From Pseudomonas fluorescens (GTDB taxonomy: Bacteria > Pseudomonadota > Gammaproteobacteria > Pseudomonadales > Pseudomonadaceae): 64,000 bases of DNA. Numbering within the stretch: position 1 is the first letter of the stretch; the number at the start of each line of letters is the position of its first letter. This document shows, one piece after another, positions 7,994 through 17,191 of this stretch. The notes beneath the pieces were generated by a model. The model searched no databases. It saw only the letters and a list, made by a program, of their open reading frames with translations, and had not been told where the DNA came from. Position numbers and translations under genes: made by a program. The stretch lies in assembly GCA_902825215.1 (NCBI GenBank), contig LR782234.1, positions 5,907,001-5,971,000 of the forward strand. The letters run 5' to 3'.

Positions 7994-8941
7994 CTACAGA
8001 TTCCGGCCCCTGATCCGCTTGCTCAGGAACTCGAAATACTCCTCGCGCATCTGCGCCGTTTCATTGGCCAGGTGATGCCGCGCCTCGGCCAGCAACAGGA
8101 TCTGCGGCCGATCGAACTTCCACTTCAACACTTGCAGGTTGTGCTGCCAGTCCACCGTCATGTCCGCCTGCCCCTGAATGATCAGCGGCCGTCGCGGGCT
8201 TTTTTTTGCGTGCTCGACGCGGATGATCCAGCGCGACAACGCGCCCACCCATTGGGTCGGCAAGCGCCGCGGCTGCAACGGATCGGCCTGCAGGAACGGC
8301 AGGAAATTCGGGTCATTGGAGTTCTCGCTGAAGCGCCGCGCGACCCCGCGAACGAACGGCCGGAGCAGGTAATAACTGAGCTGCGACCAGCCCCAGGCCC
8401 GTGGTCGCACCAGCGGCGCCAGCAAAATCACCTGGCCCTGCGCCGGGCTGCCCTCGCCATGATTGAGCAGATGATCGACCACGATCGCCCCGCCGGTGCT
8501 TTGCCCGCACAAGTGCCACGGTTGCGGCAGCGCGATCGACTGCGCTTCGGCGAACAACGCCTGGAGCATGTGCTGATATTCCGCGAAATCGCGAATGCTC
8601 GCCCGTGGCCCGCTCGACAGGCCATGCCCCGGCAAGTCGCAGGCGATCACGGCAAAGTCCTGATCCAGCGCCCACTCGATCACATGCCGATAGAGCCCTG
8701 TGTGATCGTAATAACCGTGCAGCAGGAACAGCGTCGCCTTGACCTTCTCCGGCCACCAGCAATGGCTGACCAGTTCGTAGCCATCGACTTCGAAACGGCC
8801 CATGCCGCGCCAGACATCGCGCTCGGGAAAATCGGTCTGGTAGAAGCGCTGATACGCCTTCGCCTCGTCCGACAGCGGTTGCCACTCGGCCAGAGGCTTG
8901 AGGCTCGCGCGGATTTGATCGGGGTCGAAAGTATCAGGCAT
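7994..8941 (-). CDS. Alpha/beta hydrolase, monoacylglycerol-lipase-like (S33 lid type)
   Basis: 315 residues, no signal peptide, so cytoplasmic. The oxyanion-hole motif LFLLHGYYDHTGLYRHV sits near residue 75, the nucleophile elbow is GQSTGG with S148, a catalytic Asp lies in QGQADMTVDW (about 260), and the catalytic His in ARHHLANE (289 or 290). The layout matches the serine aminopeptidase S33/monoglyceride lipase group. The natural ester is not predictable; acylglycerol or lysophospholipid hydrolysis is plausible. It is transcribed alone, convergent with the DUF2059 gene and divergent from the DUF6436 gene. Confidence 0.88.
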   Translation of the reverse strand: MPDTFDPDQIRASLKPLAEWQPLSDEAKAYQRFYQTDFPERDVWRGMGRFEVDGYELVSHCWWPEKVKATLFLLHGYYDHTGLYRHVIEWALDQDFAVIACDLPGHGLSSGPRASIRDFAEYQHMLQALFAEAQSIALPQPWHLCGQSTGGAIVVDHLLNHGEGSPAQGQVILLAPLVRPRAWGWSQLSYYLLRPFVRGVARRFSENSNDPNFLPFLQADPLQPRRLPTQWVGALSRWIIRVEHAKKSPRRPLIIQGQADMTVDWQHNLQVLKWKFDRPQILLLAEARHHLANETAQMREEYFEFLSKRIRGRNL

Positions 8942-9039
8942 GCGGACATTCCAAAGCGGTAAACGGACTTTATCGGCCTGCGATATTCATCTGTCGCGGC
9001 AAGCATGGCAAGCTAGCCCGCCTCTGAGGAACCAAATCC

Positions 9040-9618
9040 ATGCGTTCGCCCTACCGCACCGCACTGTTCGCCAGCCTGCTCGCGCTGATCTGCGCCGGCG
9101 TGCTGTGGGCCGCGTATGACTGGTTTCAGGGCCGTTATCTGCGCGCATTCAGCGAGCACACGGCAGTGTTTTCCGGCGATCCGCTGCGCCTGCCGGACGA
9201 CCTCGCCGGGCCGGGTAACATCCGCCTCGTGCACTTCTGGGACCCGGCCTGCCCGTGCAACGTCGGCAACCAACAGCACCTGAGCGAGATGGTCGAGCAG
9301 TTCGGCGCCCGCGGTGTGGAGTTCTTTGCGGTGCAGAAACCCGGCAGCCACGGCCAGTTGCCGGCGACCCTCGCCAGCCTGAAAACCATCGTCGTCCTGC
9401 CCGGTTCTGAGCAGATCCCGGCCAGCCCGGCCGTGGCGATCTGGGACCGCAGCGGCAAACTGGCCTATTTTGGCCCGTACAGCGAAGGCCTGACCTGCAA
9501 TTCCAGCAACAGCTTCATCGAACCGATTTTGCATGCGCTGACGGAAGATCGACCGGTCAACGCCACGCACACACTGGCGGTGGGTTGTTATTGCCCCTGG
9601 CCAGTGGAGGCGAAGTAA
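9040..9618 (+). CDS. DUF6436 thioredoxin-like membrane-anchored protein
   Basis: 192 residues. An N-terminal hydrophobic helix at about residues 8-27 anchors it or acts as a signal. The domain reads as a thioredoxin fold with a tight cysteine pair at C71 and C73 (HFWDPACPCNVGNQQH), giving CPC instead of the usual CxxC, and further cysteines at the C-terminus (GLTCNSS, GCYCPWP). A periplasmic disulfide or thiol role is likely but not proven. Start at ATG 9040, about 100 bp from the divergent hydrolase gene. Confidence 0.75.
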   Translation: MRSPYRTALFASLLALICAGVLWAAYDWFQGRYLRAFSEHTAVFSGDPLRLPDDLAGPGNIRLVHFWDPACPCNVGNQQHLSEMVEQFGARGVEFFAVQKPGSHGQLPATLASLKTIVVLPGSEQIPASPAVAIWDRSGKLAYFGPYSEGLTCNSSNSFIEPILHALTEDRPVNATHTLAVGCYCPWPVEAK

Positions 9619-9721
9619 GGCATTCCGGACATTTAAAGGATTGCGCTGCACGGCACAGAGCCTTTGTGCTAATTGTTTGCAGCCCGACGGGCGGCAACTC
9701 CCGCCTGCACAAGGAGTCACC

Positions 9722-12133
9722 ATGAAGCGCGTGTTCACCCTTCTCGCTTTGCTCATTGTCGCCCTGCTCGGCGCCCTGGGCTGGTACGTCTACAGCAAAC
9801 AACCGACGCGCCAGGGCCAGGTCGAGCTGCGCAATCTGCAGGGCTCGGTGACCGTGCGCTACGACGAGCGCGGTGTGCCGCACATTCGCGCCGAGAACGA
9901 AACCGACCTCTACCGCGCCCTCGGCTATGTGCATGCGCAGGACCGGTTGTTCCAGATGGAAGCCATGCGCCGTCTCGCCCGGGGTGAGCTGGCCGAGGTG
10001 CTTGGGCCGAAACTGCTCGACACCGACAAACTGTTTCGCAGCCTGCGCATTCGCGAGCGCGCCGCCAGTTACGTCGCCAGTCAGGATAAACAGTCGCCGG
10101 CGTGGAAGGGCCTGCAAGCCTATCTGGATGGCATCAACCAATATCAGGACAGCCACGCTGCGCCGATCGAGTTCGACGTGCTGGGCATCCCCAAGCGGCC
10201 GTTCACCGCCGAAGACAGCATCAGCGTCGCCGGTTACATGGCTTACAGTTTTGCTGCGGCGTTTCGCACCGAGCCGCTGCTGACTTTCGTGCGCGATCAA
10301 CTCGGCGCCGATTACCTCAACGTGTTCGACCTCGACTGGCAGGCCAAAGGCGTCCTCGCCAACGATCACAACCACGCTGCGCCCGCCCTCGCCGCTGGGG
10401 ACTGGAAAGACCTCAACGCCCTTGCCCGCCTCAGTGAGCAGGCGCTGATCGAAAACGGCCTGCCGCAGTTCGAAGGCAGCAACGCCTGGGTCATCGCCGG
10501 CAGTCGCAGCCAGAGCGGCAAGCCGTTGCTGGCTGGTGACCCGCACATCCGTTTCTCGGTGCCGTCGGTGTGGTACGAGGCGCAGCTGTCGGCGCCGGGT
10601 TTTGCGCTGTACGGTCATCATCAGGCGCTGGTGCCGTTCGCGTTCCTCGGCCACAACATGGATTTCGGCTGGAGCCTGACCATGTTCCAGAACGACGATC
10701 TGGATCTGATCGCCGAAAAGGTCAACCCGGACAACCCCAATCAGATCTGGTATCGCGGCCAGTGGACCGATCTGCTGGTCAGCGAGCAGCAGATCAAGGT
10801 GAAAGGCCAGGCACCAGTGACCCTCACCCTGCGCCAGTCGCCCCACGGCCCGATCGTCAACGACGCACTGGGTGCGGCGGCGGGCAAAACCCCGATCGCC
10901 ATGTGGTGGGCGTTTCTCGAAACGCCAAACCCGATCCTTGAAGGTTTCTATCAGCTCAACCGCGCTGACACCCTGACCAAGGCCCGCGTCGCTGCAGCGA
11001 AAGTCCAGGCGCCGGGGCTGAATCTGGTTTATGCCAATGCCAAGGGCGATATCGCCTGGTGGGCCTCGGCGTTGCTACCCAAGCGCCCGGCCGGAGTCAG
11101 GCCGGAATTCATTCTCGACGGCAGCACCCATCAGGCGGACAAGGACGGCTACTACCCGTTCAGCGCCAACCCGCAGGAAGAGAACCCGCCGCGCGGCTAT
11201 ATCGTCTCGGCCAACTTTCAGCCCGTGTCGCCGACCGGCATGCCGATTCCCGGTTATTACAACCTTGCCGATCGCGGGCAGCAGCTCAATCGTCAGCTCA
11301 GCGACAAGAACCTGAAGTGGAGCAATGAAGCCAATCAGAAGCTGCAACTGGGCACCGCGACCGGCTACGGCCCGCGCCTGCTCGCACCGCTGCTGCCGGT
11401 GTTGCGCGAGGTGGTGAGCGATCCCGCGCAACTGAAACTGGTTGAGCAACTGGCGCAGTGGCCCGGCGACTATCCGCTGGATTCGGTCAGTGCGACGCTG
11501 TTCAACCAGTTCCTCTATGACCTGGCTGATGCGGCGATGCGCGATGAGTTGGGCAACGAGTTTTTCGACACGCTGCTGTCGACACGGGTGATTGATGCAG
11601 CACTGCCGAGGCTGGCGGCGAATGCCGATTCGCCGTGGTGGGACAACCGCAGCACACCCGCGAAGGAAACCCGCGCCGATATCGTCCGCGCGGCATGGCA
11701 GGCAAGCCTGCAGCACCTGAAGCTGACCTTCGGCGACGATGTGGCGGCGTGGCAATGGGGCGCGGCGCATACCCTGACCCATGGCCATCCACTGGGGCAG
11801 CAGAAACCGCTGGATCGTCTGTTCAACGTCGGGCCGTTCGCGGCGCCGGGCAGCCATGAAGTGCCGAACAACCTTTCAGCGAAGGTCAGCCCGGCGCCGT
11901 GGCCGGTAACCTACGGGCCGTCGACACGGCGACTGGTGGATTTCGCTGATCCGGCGCATGGGCTGACGATCAACCCGGTGGGTCAGAGCGGCGTGCCGTT
12001 CGACAGTCACTACGACGATCAGGCCGAGGCGTATGTGGAGGGGATCTACGTGCAGGCGCATTTCAGCGAGGAAGAAGTGACGGCGAATACGCGCAGTACC
12101 TTGAAGCTGTTGCCGGCGCGGGCTGCGCAGTAG
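9722..12133 (+). CDS. Penicillin acylase family protein, HacB-like acyl-homoserine-lactone acylase candidate
   Basis: 803 residues from the ATG after AAGGAGTCACC; the frame is open 81 nt upstream without a ribosome site. An N-terminal membrane helix (residues 4-22) serves as signal or anchor for periplasmic export. The Ntn-hydrolase precursor layout is visible: an alpha part to residue 252, then the autocatalytic G252-S253 junction in FEGSNAWVIAG, where S253 becomes the N-terminal nucleophile of the beta chain, followed by HNMDFGWSLTM and SHEVPNN blocks. The family cleaves amides of beta-lactams, acyl-homoserine lactones and related compounds. Its place near the spu cluster recalls P. aeruginosa HacB (PA0305), beside spuH. 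Substrate assignment is inferred. Confidence 0.85.
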   Translation: MKRVFTLLALLIVALLGALGWYVYSKQPTRQGQVELRNLQGSVTVRYDERGVPHIRAENETDLYRALGYVHAQDRLFQMEAMRRLARGELAEVLGPKLLDTDKLFRSLRIRERAASYVASQDKQSPAWKGLQAYLDGINQYQDSHAAPIEFDVLGIPKRPFTAEDSISVAGYMAYSFAAAFRTEPLLTFVRDQLGADYLNVFDLDWQAKGVLANDHNHAAPALAAGDWKDLNALARLSEQALIENGLPQFEGSNAWVIAGSRSQSGKPLLAGDPHIRFSVPSVWYEAQLSAPGFALYGHHQALVPFAFLGHNMDFGWSLTMFQNDDLDLIAEKVNPDNPNQIWYRGQWTDLLVSEQQIKVKGQAPVTLTLRQSPHGPIVNDALGAAAGKTPIAMWWAFLETPNPILEGFYQLNRADTLTKARVAAAKVQAPGLNLVYANAKGDIAWWASALLPKRPAGVRPEFILDGSTHQADKDGYYPFSANPQEENPPRGYIVSANFQPVSPTGMPIPGYYNLADRGQQLNRQLSDKNLKWSNEANQKLQLGTATGYGPRLLAPLLPVLREVVSDPAQLKLVEQLAQWPGDYPLDSVSATLFNQFLYDLADAAMRDELGNEFFDTLLSTRVIDAALPRLAANADSPWWDNRSTPAKETRADIVRAAWQASLQHLKLTFGDDVAAWQWGAAHTLTHGHPLGQQKPLDRLFNVGPFAAPGSHEVPNNLSAKVSPAPWPVTYGPSTRRLVDFADPAHGLTINPVGQSGVPFDSHYDDQAEAYVEGIYVQAHFSEEEVTANTRSTLKLLPARAAQ

Positions 12134-12151
12134 TTTTGCGCTGATTGGACT

Positions 12152-12253
12152 GGCCTCATCGCTGGCAAGCCAGCTCCCACAGGGTTTTGTGTCGATCACA
12201 AATCATGTGAACACCAGAGAAACCTGTGGGAGCTGGCTCGCCAGCGATGAGGC
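12152..12253. repeat. REPIN, GAGCTGGCTTGCCAGC class
   Basis: Inverted arms CATCGCTGGCAAGCCAGCTC and GGGAGCTGGCTCGCCAGCGA with an ~50-bp spacer, between the convergent acylase and AraC-type regulator genes. Confidence 0.88.
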
Positions 12254-12274
12254 CCTGAAAACCACCAAAAGGCT

Positions 12275-13240
12275 TCAGAGCATCACAGCAAAATTCATCC
12301 GAAACTGCTGCGGCGTCACCCCCAGCCGCCGGTTGAACACGCTGCGCATATGCTGCGCATCGCGAAACCCGCACTGATAGGCCACGGTCTTCAGCGGCGC
12401 TGCGGTGCTTTCCAGCATCACCCGTGCCGCATCAACCCGTGCGCGCTCAACGAACTCTGCCGGCGTGACTTTCGCCTCACGGGCAAACACTCGAGAGAAA
12501 TTGCGCGCACTCATGTTCGCCGCACTGGCCAGATCGGCAATTGTCAGATCTCCGGTGAGATTGGCCAGCACATACAGTTGCACCATCGCTACTGCTGACG
12601 TCGGCTCGGCATGCGGGGTGAGGAACGGGCTGAACTGCGACTGCCCACCGGAGCGCTGGGTGAACACCACCAGCCGTTTGGCCACGCTGAGCGCCACCTC
12701 GGCGCCGTGATCCCGCGCCAGCAGATACAACGACAGATCGATCCCCGCCGTGACCCCGGCCGAGGTGTAGAGCCTGCCATCCTCGACGTACAAGCGATCA
12801 GCCTCGACTTGCGTGGTCGGGCACAACTGCGCCAAGGCCTCGGCATCGTTCCAGTGAGTAGTCACCGTGCGCCCCTCCAGCAGCCCCGCCCGCGCCAGCA
12901 TGAACGCGCCATTGCAGATCGAACCGAAACGCTGCGCCCGCGTGCAGGCCTCGCGCAGCCAGCTGTCGAATGCGCTGCCAAAATCCATGAACGGCAACTG
13001 CGGCCCACCGGCGACCAACAACAGGTCATAGGGCTCGAGCGCTTCGCTGAAATGCCGATGGGCAGTCACGCTCAGGCCGTTGGAACAGGCCATCGCCCCG
13101 CGCTCGACACCAATCACTTCCAGCCGATAGTGATCCGGTGGTGCGAGGAAACGATTAGCCTCGGCAAACACGTCCATGGGACCGCTGACGTCCAGCGACT
13201 GCACGCCGGGAAACACCACGATGGCGACGGTTTTGCTCAT
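12275..13240 (-). CDS. GlxA family transcriptional regulator (DJ-1/PfpI plus AraC HTH)
   Basis: 321 residues from the ATG opening MSKTVAIVVFPGVQSLDV, with GGAG about 10 nt upstream; the longer frame to 13300 lacks a convincing start. Residues 1 to ~185 form a DJ-1/PfpI-like sensor domain with the cysteine elbow GSICNGAFMLARAG near residue 108. The C-terminus has two AraC helix-turn-helix motifs (IADLASAANMSARNFSRVF; TVAYQCGFRDAQHMRSVFNR). Relatives regulate degradation of small nitrogen compounds such as arginine, choline or carnitine. It is divergent from an HD-domain gene that is the obvious candidate target. Confidence 0.9.
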   Translation of the reverse strand: MSKTVAIVVFPGVQSLDVSGPMDVFAEANRFLAPPDHYRLEVIGVERGAMACSNGLSVTAHRHFSEALEPYDLLLVAGGPQLPFMDFGSAFDSWLREACTRAQRFGSICNGAFMLARAGLLEGRTVTTHWNDAEALAQLCPTTQVEADRLYVEDGRLYTSAGVTAGIDLSLYLLARDHGAEVALSVAKRLVVFTQRSGGQSQFSPFLTPHAEPTSAVAMVQLYVLANLTGDLTIADLASAANMSARNFSRVFAREAKVTPAEFVERARVDAARVMLESTAAPLKTVAYQCGFRDAQHMRSVFNRRLGVTPQQFRMNFAVML

Positions 13241-13393
13241 GCTGTGAAGCTCCGCTGGGTCTGTTTGCCGAGTTGGCACGATTTGCAGGTTGATTGGCAA
13301 GGATCGCAGGCACGCCTCGATTGTTCGCTATGCGCACGGGGAACAGACTTTCCTCATCAGCGCCACAACGGCGTTTTCGACGAGGCAACCGAT

Positions 13394-14035
13394 ATGAGCA
13401 CCCGCATCGCCGGCATCAAAATCCCTGACAGTGCCCTCGCCCGGGCCACCACCGAGTACATTCGCGACCTCGAATCCGACCTGCTCTATCACCATTCACG
13501 CCGGGTGTTTCTGTTCGGCGCGCTGAGCGGCGAGCGCCAGCAACTGGCCTACAACCCGGAGCTGTTGTACGTCGGCGCGATGTTCCACGACCTCGGTCTG
13601 GTCGAAGGCCATCGCAGCGCTGAAGAACGTTTCGAAGTGGACGGTGCGAATGCGGCAGCCGCGTTTCTCAAGCCGTACGGACTGAGCGACGACGATATCG
13701 AGCAGGTCTGGCTATCGATTGCTCTGCATACAACACCGGGCGTGCCGAAGCATCTGCGCCCGACCGTAGCGCTGGTCACTGCGGGAGTGGAAATGGATGT
13801 GCTGGGCATGGATTACGCGGCGTTCAGCAGCGTGCAGCGCGAAGCGGTGGTGCATGCACATCCACGCGGCGAAGGTTTCAAAGAATGCATCATTTGCGCG
13901 TTTGCCGACGGTTTGCGCCATCGCCCGCAGACCACGTTCGGCAATGTGAAGACTGATGTGCTGATGGATCAGGAGCCGGGGTTCAAACCGATGAACTTCG
14001 TTGAAGTGATCCGCAATTCTCCCTGGATTTCCTGA
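13394..14035 (+). CDS. HD domain protein, cyanamide-hydratase-like
   Basis: 213 residues from the ATG of MSTRIAGIKIPDSAL. HD-domain metal ligands are visible: H33/H34 in LYHHSRRVF, H65-D66 in GAMFHDLGLVEG, and H112 in IALHTTPG. The arrangement, with an early HSxRVF helix and LYVGAMFHD, resembles the yeast DDI2/3 cyanamide hydratase-related HD group more than nucleotide phosphohydrolases, but this is from memory. The gene is divergent from the GlxA-type regulator with 153 bp between, which suggests that the regulator controls a small catabolic or detoxifying reaction carried out by this enzyme. Confidence 0.8.
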   Translation: MSTRIAGIKIPDSALARATTEYIRDLESDLLYHHSRRVFLFGALSGERQQLAYNPELLYVGAMFHDLGLVEGHRSAEERFEVDGANAAAAFLKPYGLSDDDIEQVWLSIALHTTPGVPKHLRPTVALVTAGVEMDVLGMDYAAFSSVQREAVVHAHPRGEGFKECIICAFADGLRHRPQTTFGNVKTDVLMDQEPGFKPMNFVEVIRNSPWIS

Positions 14036-14046
14036 CCGCAGAAAAA

Positions 14047-14141
14047 CCTGTGGGAGCGGGCTTGCCCGCGATGGCGTCTTTACAGTCAACATCAATGTCG
14101 AATGTCAGATAGCTATCGCGGGCAAGCCCGCTCCCACAGGG
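14047..14141. repeat. REPIN, GAGCGGGCTTGCCCGC class
   Basis: Inverted arms GTGGGAGCGGGCTTGCCCGC and ATCGCGGGCAAGCCCGCTCC separated by about 45 bp, between the convergent HD-domain gene and spuH. Confidence 0.9.
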
Positions 14142-14181
14142 ATATGGATTGGTCTTGAAAAAGCAACCAACCCGACAGGGC

Positions 14182-15072
14182 TTACGCCGCTTCCGGACTC
14201 GGTGCGCGACGCGCGTCCGGTTGCTTCCATGAATCGGCTGCGCTTTCTTCGATGGCTTGCTGAATGGCTTTCTTGCGTGCTTCTTCGGCGCGGCGGCTGA
14301 AGAACCAGACCAGGAAGGTCACCAGCGACACCGCCAGCAGAATCAGACTGGCCACGGCGTTGATTTCCGGCTTCACGCCCAGGCGCACCGCCGAGAACAC
14401 TTCCATCGGCAGGGTCGTCGAACCCGGCCCGGAAACGAAGCTCGCCAACACCAGGTCATCCAGCGACAGGGCGAACGACATCATGCCGCCCGCTGCCAGC
14501 GACGGTGCGATCATCGGGATGGTGATCAGGAAGAACACCTTCCACGGCCGCGCGCCGAGGTCCATCGCCGCCTCTTCGATGGACAGGTCCAGCTCACGCA
14601 GACGCGCCGACACCACCACCGCCACATACGCCGCACAGAACGTGGTGTGGGCGATCCAGATGGTGACGATGCCGCGTTCCTGCGGCCAGCCGATCATCTG
14701 CGCCATGGCCACGAACAGCAGCAACAGCGACAGACCGGTGATCACTTCCGGCATGACCAGTGGCGCCGTCACCAGGCCGCCGAACAGCGTGCGGCCCTTG
14801 AAGTGGGTGATACGGGTCAGCACGAAGGCCGCCAGCGTACCCAGCGCCACCGCTGCCACTGCCGTGTAGCAGGCGATTTCCAGCGAGCGCAGCACCGAGC
14901 CCATCAGTTGCGAGTTATCGAGCAGGCCGACGTACCACTTCACCGACCAGCCACCCCACACCGTCACCAGTTTCGAGGCATTGAACGAGTAGATCACCAG
15001 GATCAGCATCGGCAGATAGATGAAAATCAGACCCAGTACCAGCATCAGGCTGGAGAAACGGAAGCGCTTCAT
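14182..15072 (-). CDS. spuH: Polyamine ABC transporter permease SpuH (PotI-like)
   Basis: 296 residues, six membrane segments, and the inner-membrane permease EAA loop (SIEEAAMDLGARPWKVFFLITIP). It is the second permease of the putrescine/spermidine importer. Its start overlaps the stop of spuG by four nucleotides (ATGA), showing translational coupling. Gene order spuC-D-E-F-G-H on this strand matches the P. aeruginosa spu operon, supporting the symbol. The charged tail after the last helix (about 30 residues, PDARRAPSPEAA) is longer than in many PotI proteins. Confidence 0.93.
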   Translation of the reverse strand: MKRFRFSSLMLVLGLIFIYLPMLILVIYSFNASKLVTVWGGWSVKWYVGLLDNSQLMGSVLRSLEIACYTAVAAVALGTLAAFVLTRITHFKGRTLFGGLVTAPLVMPEVITGLSLLLLFVAMAQMIGWPQERGIVTIWIAHTTFCAAYVAVVVSARLRELDLSIEEAAMDLGARPWKVFFLITIPMIAPSLAAGGMMSFALSLDDLVLASFVSGPGSTTLPMEVFSAVRLGVKPEINAVASLILLAVSLVTFLVWFFSRRAEEARKKAIQQAIEESAADSWKQPDARRAPSPEAA

Positions 15073-15989
15073 TCTTTACCCTCCATTTCCTTGGCCTGAC
15101 TGCGGTTGAACAGGATGATCGGCACGATCAGGATCGCCAGCATCACCACCGCCAGGGCGGACGCCACCGGCCAGTCACGGTTGTTGAAGAATTCCTGCCA
15201 GAGCACTTTACCGATCATCAGGGTTTCCGGACCGCCGAGCAGTTCCGGGATGACGAACTCACCGACCACCGGAATGAACACCAGCATGCAGCCGGCAATG
15301 ATGCCGTTCTTGGACAGCGGAATGGTGATTTTCCAGAAGCTGTTGAAGGTGCTCGAACCGAGGTCCGAGGCCGCTTCGAGCAGACTGTTGTCGTGCTTCA
15401 CCAGATTGGCGTACAGCGGCAGGATCATGAACGGCAGGTACGAATAGACCACGCCGATGTACACCGCCAGGTTGGTGTTGAGGATCTGCAGCGGCTCGTC
15501 GATCAGGCCCATGCTCATCAGGAAACCGTTGAGCAGGCCGTTGTTGCTGAGAATGCCCATCCACGCATAGACGCGGATCAGAATCGCCGTCCAGGTCGGC
15601 ATCATGATCAGCAGCACCAGCACCGTTTGCAGCTCTTTGCGCGCACTGGCAATGGCGTAGGCCATCGGATAGCCGATCAGCAGGCACAGCAGCGTGCTGA
15701 TGAAGGCCATCTTCAGCGAGCCGAGGTAGGCGGCGATGTACAGCTCGTCGTCGCCCAGCAGCGCGTAATTACCCAGGTTGAGCAGCAATTGCAGCTTCTG
15801 CTCGGCAAACGTGTAGATCTCGGTGTACGGCGGGATCGCCACGTCGGCTTCGGCAAAACTGATCTTCAGGACGATGAAGAACGGCAGCATGAAGAACAGG
15901 AACAGCCAGATGAAAGGCACACCAATGACCAGTTGCCGGCCATTGGGAATGATCCGGTTGATGCGGCGTTTGAATTTGCGCATGTTCAT
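15069..15989 (-). CDS. spuG: Polyamine ABC transporter permease SpuG (PotH-like)
   Basis: 306 residues with a basic N-terminus (MNMRKFKRRINRIIPNGRQ), six predicted membrane segments and the permease loop LLEAASDLGSSTFNSFWKIT that contacts the ATPase. It pairs with SpuH to form the channel of the polyamine importer. It overlaps spuF by four nucleotides at its start and spuH by four at its stop, so F, G and H are coupled. Confidence 0.93.
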   Translation of the reverse strand: MNMRKFKRRINRIIPNGRQLVIGVPFIWLFLFFMLPFFIVLKISFAEADVAIPPYTEIYTFAEQKLQLLLNLGNYALLGDDELYIAAYLGSLKMAFISTLLCLLIGYPMAYAIASARKELQTVLVLLIMMPTWTAILIRVYAWMGILSNNGLLNGFLMSMGLIDEPLQILNTNLAVYIGVVYSYLPFMILPLYANLVKHDNSLLEAASDLGSSTFNSFWKITIPLSKNGIIAGCMLVFIPVVGEFVIPELLGGPETLMIGKVLWQEFFNNRDWPVASALAVVMLAILIVPIILFNRSQAKEMEGKE

Positions 15990-17128
15990 GAGCGAAGTAC
16001 CACGCCGCTATCATCTTCCCACCACACGTAAACCTGATCGCCCCAGGTCGGACGTGCGCCACGGCGTTCGGCGTTGGCCACGAACGACTGCACCAGTTTG
16101 CCGCTTGGCAACTCGACGTAGAACACCGAGTGACCGCCCAGATAGGCAATGTCGTGAACCTTGCCGCTCGACCAGTTGTATTCGCAGGTCGGCATTTCGG
16201 CGGTGACCAGCAGCTTCTCGGGACGAATCGCGTAGGTCACTGACTTGTCCTGCACCGAGGTGCTGATGCCGTGGCCGACGTAGATCTGCCGGTCGAGGTC
16301 CTTGCAGGTGATGGTCGCGTGCCCCTCGGCGTCGTCGATCACTTCGCCTTCGAAGATGTTGACGTTGCCGATGAATTCGCAGACCAGTCGGCTGGTCGGG
16401 GTTTCGTAGATGTCGATCGGGCTGCCGATCTGCGCGATCCAGCCCAGGTGCATGATCGCAATGCGCTCGGCCATGGTCATGGCCTCTTCCTGGTCGTGGG
16501 TCACCATCACGCAGGTCACGCCGACGCGCTCGATGATTTCCACCAGTTCCAGCTGCATCTGCGAACGCAGTTTCTTGTCCAGAGCGCCCATCGGCTCATC
16601 GAGCAGCAGCAGTTTTGGCCGCTTGGCCAGCGAACGCGCCAGTGCCACGCGCTGACGCTGGCCGCCAGACAGTTGATGCGGCTTGCGTTTGGCGTACTGG
16701 CTCATCTGCACCAGCTTGAGCATTTCGGCCACGCGGGCGTCGATCTCGGCCTTGGGAATCTTGTCCTGCTGCAGGCCGAAGGCGATGTTCTGCGCCACGG
16801 TCATGTGCGGGAACAAGGCGTACGACTGGAACATCATGTTGATCGGACGTTCGTACGGCGGCATGTCGGTGATGTCGACGCCGTCGAGGAAAATGCGCCC
16901 CTCCGTGGGCCGTTCAAACCCTGCGAGCATGCGCAGCAGGGTGGATTTGCCCGATCCCGAACCGCCGAGCAGGGCGAAGATCTCGCCTTTCTTGATTTCC
17001 AGGGACACGTCGTCCACGGCAATCGTCTCGTCGAACTTCTTCGTGACCCGGTCGATTTTGACCAGCACCTGTTTTGGTGTCTGGTCGCCCTCGAGGGCTT
17101 TCTTGTAGGCGCCGGAGGCAACTGCCAT
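15986..17128 (-). CDS. spuF: Polyamine ABC transporter ATP-binding protein SpuF (PotG-like)
   Basis: 380 residues. Walker A GGSGSGKS at 55-62, ABC signature LSGGQRQRVALARS, Walker B LLLLDEPMGALD and switch His in VMVTHDQEEAM are intact. A C-terminal TOBE-type domain follows (YAIRPEKLLV, VYVWWEDDSGVVL). It drives ATP-dependent import through SpuG/SpuH of putrescine and spermidine delivered by SpuD and SpuE. About 60 nt separates it from spuE. Confidence 0.95.
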   Translation of the reverse strand: MAVASGAYKKALEGDQTPKQVLVKIDRVTKKFDETIAVDDVSLEIKKGEIFALLGGSGSGKSTLLRMLAGFERPTEGRIFLDGVDITDMPPYERPINMMFQSYALFPHMTVAQNIAFGLQQDKIPKAEIDARVAEMLKLVQMSQYAKRKPHQLSGGQRQRVALARSLAKRPKLLLLDEPMGALDKKLRSQMQLELVEIIERVGVTCVMVTHDQEEAMTMAERIAIMHLGWIAQIGSPIDIYETPTSRLVCEFIGNVNIFEGEVIDDAEGHATITCKDLDRQIYVGHGISTSVQDKSVTYAIRPEKLLVTAEMPTCEYNWSSGKVHDIAYLGGHSVFYVELPSGKLVQSFVANAERRGARPTWGDQVYVWWEDDSGVVLRS

Positions 17129-17191
17129 TTACGAAACTCCCAACAGAAGCAGCGGTTCGCCACGCAAGACGAACACTGGATAGTTTGTGCG

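Noticed and set aside
9557..10846. 429-codon minus-strand open frame over the penicillin-acylase gene
   Set aside because: Overlaps the catalytic part of the acylase in antisense; no start context or domain.
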